NCBI GenBank assembly: GCA_024362935.1
Contig: JANCRA010000019.1
Coordinates: 2,200,001-2,264,000 of the forward strand
Length of the DNA stretch: 64,000 nt
From: Setophaga petechia
Taxonomy: Eukaryota > Chordata > Aves > Passeriformes > Parulidae
Direction of reading: 5' to 3'
Shown here: positions 58,071-64,000 of the stretch, one piece after another
Numbering within the stretch: the stretch's first letter is position 1
Layout: every line of letters begins with the position of its first letter
The notes under the pieces: model-generated
What the model was told of the DNA's origin: nothing
Seen by the model: the letters and a program-made list of their open reading frames with translations, nothing else
Databases searched by the model: none
Translations under genes and position numbers: made by a program

Positions 58071-59034
58071 TTTGCAGGGCTGCCTTACTGAAATTTCTTG
58101 GAGCCTTTAAGCATAAAAGGGAACCAAGGTTCCCTTTTATCTTCAGACTGACCACTTCATCTTTATTAGCACGAATCATGCGACTCCTCCTGAGCACACA
58201 TCTCACTTTATATATCAGAGACTTCGAAAATTAGAGAATATGTATATATATTGCAACTTGAACGTCTTTTTATTTAATTTGGAATTATTATTATTAATAT
58301 ATTATTATAATATTATTATAGCCCGATCTCGTCAAAGATGTTCCTGTTCACTGCCCTGGGCTAAATTACCTTTAAATGTCATTTTGAACCCAAACCATTC
58401 TTTGATTCTATAAAAAAATGTGAACTGACTTTCTGTTATCACCCCCAGTTCACTGATAACTGGCAAACACATTATAGAATCCCTTCTATGAGTTGACTGA
58501 AAACCACCCAAAAATCCATTGAGCTCTCGTCTCTGAATTTCCAGCCAAGACACTCCAAACTCCACCAATCAGAGTTCAATATTTCTCCAATTTCCATCCT
58601 AAACTTCAGGTCAGTTGATATCTGGTTTCCTGCCTGCATTGTTCTTCAGTTGGAGCCCTCTCTTTTTGCTAAACCAGCCCCTTCTAAGGTTACCTACTGA
58701 CATACCACACAGGCACACACAATACTTTTACATTTATTAGCTCATATACCTCAGTTGTGACAGAAAAAAAATAATAGAATAATACTCTTTTTCTTCTGAG
58801 ACTGGGAATGCCACATTCCTGAATCTACAGTCCCTGAAAACTTACACTGTACCATTGCAGCTAATACTGGACTTGACAGATTAGAGTAAGATCAGCAGAG
58901 ATTTTTTTCCAAGGTGCAACTTTTCAGAATTATCTTTCTGTTGAATACAGTTCAGTTGTTCAGCACTGATGAAAATTCACAGACCAAAAGGAGGCTACTA
59001 TTTCTACTTATGCCCAACACAAGTATAGCATGGG

Positions 59035-59758
59035 AAAGGAGTGGTTGCAGAGCAGCCCTGCAGAGGGGTATTGGGGGTGTTGGCCAGCAGGAGGCTCAGT
59101 GGGAGTCAGCATTGCCCTGGCAGCCCAGAGGGCAACCCCCAGCCTGGGGTACATCAAACACAGCACACCCAGTCAGTCTTAAAAGGAATTTAAAAAATAT
59201 TTTTTTGTGTTTAGTGTTGGTGTGTCCTCACTAGGAGCACTGTGTGCAGTGGCCTGACACAAGTTAAGAAAGATGTGAAAGTCCTTTAATGTGTCCAGAA
59301 GAGAATAACAAAGCTGGTGAAAGGGCAGGAAGGAATGTTCTAGAAGTGTCTGAGGACTATGAGTTTGTCTAGCCTGGAGAGAAGAAGGCTAAGGGGTCAC
59401 CTCATTGCTTCCTAAAGCCTCTCAAAGAGGAGAAGTGGAGAGGGAGGTGTTGATCTATTCTCCCTGGTATCCAGTGACAGGACATGTGGGAATAGCTAAA
59501 AGTTCCACCAGGGGAGTTTTAAACTGGACATCAGGAAGCATTTCTTTTATGAGAGGCTGTTCAAACACTGGAACAAGCTTCCTAGAGAGGTGGTTGATGC
59601 CCCAAGCTATCAATAGTTAAGAGGCTTTTCAATTGTACCCTTAATGACATACTGTAGCTTTTGGTCAGCCCTGAAGTGGTCAGGCAGTTGGACTTACTGA
59701 TTGTTGTAGGTCTCTTCCAGCTGAACTATTCTATTCAATTTATTTTATTCTATTCTAC
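59035..59758 (+). mobile_element. CR1 LINE 3' portion with (TTCTA)-type tail
   Basis: From a 3' ORF2 remnant (GCAGAGCAGCCCTGCAGAGG) through 'agcctggagagaagaagg', 'cctggtatccagtgacagg' and 'caaacactggaacaagcttc' to 'ggtcaggcagttggact' and a tail of TTCTATTC units. This is the same tail type as the minus-strand copy at 1.73 kb and a different subfamily from the copies ending in 'ccattctgtga'. A gap or divergence may interrupt it at about 59160-59220. Confidence 0.88.
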
Positions 59759-60414
59759 TAGCTGCACAGCATAGCAGATTTATTTGTATCCACCTAAATG
59801 GTCTCTGTCGTGAGCTTTCCCAGAAAGAGATCCACACCACCTTGAAAAAAGTCTACCAGCAATTTCAGAGCAGTGCCAGTTCCTATGCAGAGGAAAGCAA
59901 CAAAAGGGTTACTCTGCCACGCCTTGTTTCACACACACATAAAAGACAGTATATCACCCTGTCAGTAACAAAACGCCTGTGTTCAGGGCAAGGATCTGGC
60001 CTGGTTATCTTACAGCTCTGCCAATCCCACAGCTTGCAGCTCAGCAGGCTTACTCATTTCCACAACTGCACCTGGCACACTGAAAAGTTAAACAACCTGG
60101 CCACACCAAAAAAGAAAAAAAAAAAAAAAAAGGAAAAAATCAGGCAAGTAGCAAATAAGCAAATAGAAGAATGCATATAAGGTAAAGAGCTGAACAGAGA
60201 AAGATAGGGAGAAAGCAGTTAAGTGAGAGACAGGAGGCAATGCAAAAGAAAGGGGGGGTTAATTTCTGCTTGAATTTGTTTAAGGTGCATGACAGGAGAC
60301 ATGGAGAAGAAAAAACATTGTTCACCTACACAGGAACAACAATGATTCCATTTTTAGAATGCCAAGTGTTTGTTTAAAGTATCAACCCTGCTGCTAATCT
60401 ACTCTCCTCAGTAG

Positions 60415-60460
60415 ATTTTTGTTCTCAAAAAAAAGAGAGCATTTTTGTTCTCAAAAAAAA
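60415..60460. repeat. 26-bp direct repeat, two copies
   Basis: ATTTTTGTTCTCAAAAAAAA occurs at 60415 and again at 60441, separated by GAGAGC. A simple local duplication. Confidence 0.85.
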
Positions 60461-62029
60461 TGCAGGTGCTTGGTTCTGTGAGCATTTTGAAGCTGGTGAC
60501 TGTACCTATTGCAATTGCTCTGCTCTCAAGAGCTGTCTGGGTGTTAGAAACCCTCTGTGATGTGCATAATTTTTCTACATATTATGCATTATCCATTACC
60601 TATTTTAAGTAAATAAATGTTATTTTGATATATCTGTGCAATGCCTTGGTACACTGCGTTCTACTGGGATCTCTTCCCAAAAAATGAGTGGCATCTGTGA
60701 CCACAGTGCAGTAAAGAACCTGTAGACAATGCAGAAAAGATTAATGACAATCTCGAACAATGCAAAATATTTGTATAATAGCTTCATGTGAATATAAATG
60801 AATTTCAACATTTCATTACTAAGAATATACGCTGGGTTTTCCGCCTTAACACCATTTGCTAGGTACCACACTTGTCTTATTTGGTTGAATCACTTGTCAA
60901 GAAGAAACTGTATTGTTTTAGAAAAAACAACAACAAAAAACACAATTATAAAGTTAACCTTGCTTTTGTAAGAAGCAGAGATGGACTCTGGTGGCTTCCC
61001 TTGTCCTTCACCCCAGGGAAGCCAGAAGTTTCCAGGCACCGCTGTAGGGAAGATTAGTCAGCACGAACAGGGAGCGGCAGGCACAGCTGGGGGCAAGGCA
61101 AGGTTTCAAAGGAGTCACCAAGATCCAGCCACTATGGCAAGGGTGTGATAGTAACTTTCTAGAACACCTGTGCTTACAAATATAATCCCTGAGAGCAAAC
61201 ACTCTCCCTTCTGACAAAAGTTTGGCTGTTTTGTATGATAATTAATTGCTGTTAAAAGTTTATCAAGAGAATTTAGACATTTTTTAGATGTTTATACTTT
61301 GAAAAAACAGCAACCTGGTGCATGCCTCACACCTTGAAAGCCCCTCTCCTCACCAAGCACCAAGAAGGGCTCAGCTGCTTTCATTGAAAAGCACAGATTA
61401 ATTTTCCTTTTGTTCTGCAGCGTTGGTGAATTCTGAATTGCTGCTGTCCCCACAGGGGAAAAAAGAGATCTAATGCTCAATGGATCCTCCCTTGCAAACT
61501 GATCGTAGGGACGGAACTGCAGCCTGGTTGTGGGAGGAGTGTTTAGCTTGCTGCCAGCTTTAAGTGGGGGAAAGCCAGAAAGAAATTCAGCCTCAATGGT
61601 TGCTACGACACTTACTAGCTGTACTAAAACAAAATTGATACTGTTTGACATTCTTTTGTAAGAGCAGGATAATTATTTTTGTAAATAGAGATCACAGAAG
61701 TTTTTCATACAAGGCAGCCAAGTTAAAGAGAAAAAAAACAACAAACAACTTCTTTATAATAGCTGAGGTTCTTGTAGGATGTCCAAGACATGTAGCTGGC
61801 CCACACTTAAGCTATAAACAACTTAAGAACAGACATCTAAGCTCTGGCAAGATAATGTGCAGAATAGCTCCTGTGCTATTGAGCTCTGGGAAAAGATTAT
61901 TCTACTCATTTCTCTTGTAAGCACATATGATTTCAAAGGGAACTCAATGCTAAGATTTTTTTCAAAAGAAATTAATTTAGGTTTTTACTCCACCATATCA
62001 GCATTTAAAGTTGGCAAATAGTTGTGTGT

Positions 62030-62053
62030 ATAGATAGATAGATAGATAGATAC
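62030..62053. repeat. (GATA)n microsatellite
   Basis: Five to six GATA units; simple sequence. Confidence 0.9.
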
Positions 62054-63104
62054 ACTATCTTGCTGGATCGGCAACAAAAAACTGTTTCAGAATTCCACAA
62101 AGCAAGCTGCAGATTGAAAAGAAAGTTGCAAATCATAGTTCTTCTCTTACAGCCTTTTGATGTAAAGAAATACTTGACCATCAGTCTAGGAAACATAATA
62201 TACATCTGAAAGCAGAATCTACTTCTAAATCACCAAATGAAAAGGGTTGCAATATGCTCTCCAAGACATGCTCTGCCCCATTTATCTCAAACAGGAAAAG
62301 CTAAAAGAAAACTTCACAGTACTTCTATTACCATTAGATGCAGTAGCTACAACAGCTGTTAAACCTGGGCCAAAACACACCCCTGTCCTCCAGACCTTGA
62401 AGAAAAATCCTCACAGAATCTCAGTGTGTACTGCTGTGTGAACGTGCATAATTCTGTGCTGTTATAAAGTGATCAGTCCAGCACAGTGACTCAGTGACAG
62501 AACAAAGAAGGCATACAAAAGCCCTTAATACTGTGCATTTCACATATATTAGCTCATTTATGCCTTTTGTTTTCCTTAAATTAAGACAACTATTTTTATG
62601 CAAGGGTATCAGCAAACTCCATAAAGTGGTATACTCTAAGTAAATAACACAAACAGATATATGTCATTTCAGAAAAACCTTTGAGGTAAAGCTCTTCCCC
62701 TCATGACGGAAATTATATAATATATATATTATATGATTCAACCAATATATAATGGAAATTATAATTGTTGCGACTGACACTGAATTATTTATTGTGCACT
62801 GTTATAACATGCAATAAAGGTACATAATGTGATTGGAAAGTCTCCCCTAAGGCTGCTTCCCCTCTCCGACCCCAGTAGTATCAATAAAAATAGTATCATA
62901 ACCAGCAGGTTCTGAAGTTACTCACCACAACTGAGTGTGATCCTGGAAAGATTAACCAGGTAACAGTCTCAGCAGAGAGGATGTACAAAAAAGCACATTT
63001 AACTGTTTCACCATCGTGAAGAATCAGTTATGCCTTCGCAAGCACCAATTAATCAGGTGTATCCAGAAAAGATCTCTGCCAGATAAGAGTAGGAAGGATA
63101 TCGC

Positions 63105-63562
63105 TCGGAGCGTATAAAAAATGAGGATTACAGGGAAGGTTGTCCTAAAAAAGCCCACAGTTTTATTTCCCCGTGAGAATGCGCTCCCCCCTACCAATTA
63201 CTCCTCACTGTATGAGTTTGTTGTCGCAGCCCTGCGCACCTCCGGCACGCTCCGGCTCGCCTCCCTCGGCGGAAGCGGGGCAAACAAACCAAAGCAAACT
63301 TTGGGCGCCCTGGGGAAGCCGGGCCCGGGCGCTCCGAGGGCTGCCCTGTGCAGGCTCCGCGGGCGGGGCGCGGACGGGACTCGCACCGCGGGCCGGGCGG
63401 GGCTCAGGCCCGGCTGCCTCTTGCCCCCTCCCGGCGCGGATCCCGCCCGGCACACTCCACCCACCCGCGGCTACTTGTGCCCCCCTCCACAGGCCGCCGG
63501 CATTCCCGTCTTGGGCGGCCGCAGGAGCTAAGCCCGTCCTGTCCCATCCTGGCACGGCGGTC
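63105..63562 (+). promoter_or_regulatory. CpG-island promoter and 5' UTR of the DSG2-like gene
   Basis: Composition switches abruptly from AT-rich to very GC- and CpG-rich at about 63120 and stays so past the first exon. A TATAAAAA box lies at 63113-63120 and GC boxes (GGGCGGGGCG near 63361 and GGGCGGGGC near 63395) lie closer to the start codon. CpG-island promoters suit broadly expressed genes such as DSG2, in contrast with the AT-rich promoter of the DSG1-like gene. The transcription start is not determined. Confidence 0.7.
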
Positions 63563-63607
63563 ATGTCGCGGGGCCCCGTGGCGGCGGTGCGGCTGCTGGC
63601 GCTGCTG
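63563..63607 (+). CDS. DSG2: Desmoglein-2-like exon 1 (signal peptide; gene continues beyond window)
   Basis: ATG in a CpG island opens MSRGPVAAVRLLALL and stops at a consensus donor GTGAGT in phase 0 after the leucine run. Human DSG2 also begins with a short basic N-terminus, then leucines, and breaks at the same point in its first exon (from memory). Same strand as, and directly downstream of, the DSG1-like gene, where DSG2 lies in other vertebrates. The call rests on exon structure and synteny only, since no cadherin domain lies inside the window. DSG3 or another secreted/membrane protein remains possible. Confidence 0.65.
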
Positions 63608-63638
63608 GTGAGTGCGGGACGCTGCTCTGCCGCGGGGC

Positions 63639-63694
63639 TCCCTCGGTACCGGGGCGCTGCTTTGGGTCCCTCGGTACCGGGGCGCTGCTTTGCC
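63639..63694 (+). repeat. 28-bp tandem repeat in CpG island
   Basis: Two copies of TCCCTCGGTACCGGGGCGCT followed by GCTTTG, at 63639 and 63667, with a partial third related stretch upstream (GCTGCTCTGCCGCGGGG). It lies just after the first splice donor of the DSG2-like gene. Confidence 0.85.
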
Positions 63695-64000
63695 GCGGGA
63701 TGGACCCGCAGTGGTGCTGCCGAGGGGGTCCCGAGTGCGGCCGCCCGAAAGAGGTGTGCCCGTCGGCACTTGGCAGCCCTCCCAACATCGCATGTGGCTG
63801 GGGACGGGCTTTCTCTATTTCTTTGGGAATTAGGTAAAAGCCATTGCAGTTTGCTGCCTGAAAGCAGGTGGAGGTGGGCAATCCCAGCAGGAGCGGTATC
63901 TGCAGTGGGTGGGGTTGCTGAGGCGCCGGGAGAAACAGAAAGGCAGTGAAGAGTTCACACTGTCGCCGTTTTCATGTTCAGCATACTCTCTATACTAGTA
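63695..64000 (+). other. Start of DSG2-like intron 1
   Basis: GC-rich sequence decaying to AT-rich toward the window end. No second exon is present before position 64000. Confidence 0.6.

Larger units (their letters stand above)
53480..59034. other. Intergenic between the two desmoglein genes, part 1
   Basis: AT-rich, with no cadherin-like exon on either strand although desmogleins 3 and 4 would be expected here in a mammal. It contains one CR1 fragment, a CAA microsatellite, a 28-bp near-palindrome and an orphan 241-nt open stretch with splice-like flanks (55811-56051, see findings). Confidence 0.6.
59759..63100. other. Intergenic between the two desmoglein genes, part 2
   Basis: AT-rich sequence with poly(A) near 60110, a two-copy 26-bp repeat (60415-60460), a GATA microsatellite and an AT palindromic stretch near 62716-62760. 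No gene is supported. The last few hundred bases lead into a CpG island. Confidence 0.6.

Noticed and set aside
63173..63949. 258-codon plus-strand open frame
   Set aside because: GC-rich CpG-island sequence lacks stops. Only the part from 63563 to the GTGAGT donor has a recognisable role; the rest is 5' UTR and intron.

Overview
The window is vertebrate nuclear DNA, almost certainly from a bird. It is AT-rich, genes are split into GT-AG exons, and every interspersed repeat I can place is a CR1 LINE (several 5'-truncated copies, two with the (TTCTA)n-type 3' tail typical of avian CR1). I see no Alu/L1-type mammalian repeats. The ORFs are otherwise short and random-looking.

Layout: 1-31.0 kb is intergenic, with a 0.3 kb CR1 tail (1731-2005, minus), a 2.8 kb CR1 with decayed endonuclease and reverse transcriptase (about 15610-18422, plus), simple repeats, a perfect 24-bp hairpin near 8.05 kb and a GC-rich block at 29.8-30.5 kb. 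From 31183 to 52164 (+) lies one complete desmosomal cadherin gene, which I rebuilt as 16 coding exons. The joined reading frame is 3498 nt (1165 residues plus stop) with every intron phase consistent. It runs from signal peptide and propeptide ending in RRQKR, through cadherin repeats, a poly-glycine juxtamembrane stretch and a transmembrane helix, to the desmoglein cytoplasmic tail with N-V-V-V-T-E-R-V repeats. The tail is DSG1-like, whereas the fifth extracellular domain is DSG4/DSG3-like. About 53.3-63.1 kb is intergenic, with two more CR1 fragments. At 63.1-63.95 kb a CpG island holds the start codon and signal-peptide exon of a second gene on the same strand. It fits DSG2 by exon structure and position, and it runs off the window.

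Together these are part of the desmosomal cadherin cluster (mammalian order DSG1-DSG4-DSG3-DSG2). Here only about 11 kb separates the DSG1-like gene from the DSG2-like first exon, with no recognisable DSG3 or DSG4 between them. Both products would act at desmosomes, binding neighbouring cells by calcium-dependent cadherin contacts and anchoring intermediate filaments through plakoglobin and plakophilin.

The most unusual item is a near-pure (GGT)n tract inside coding exon 12. It encodes about 29 glycine-dominated residues outside the cell, next to the membrane, and is followed by an acidic Gly/Tyr segment. Comparisons with human proteins come from memory and were not checked by alignment.
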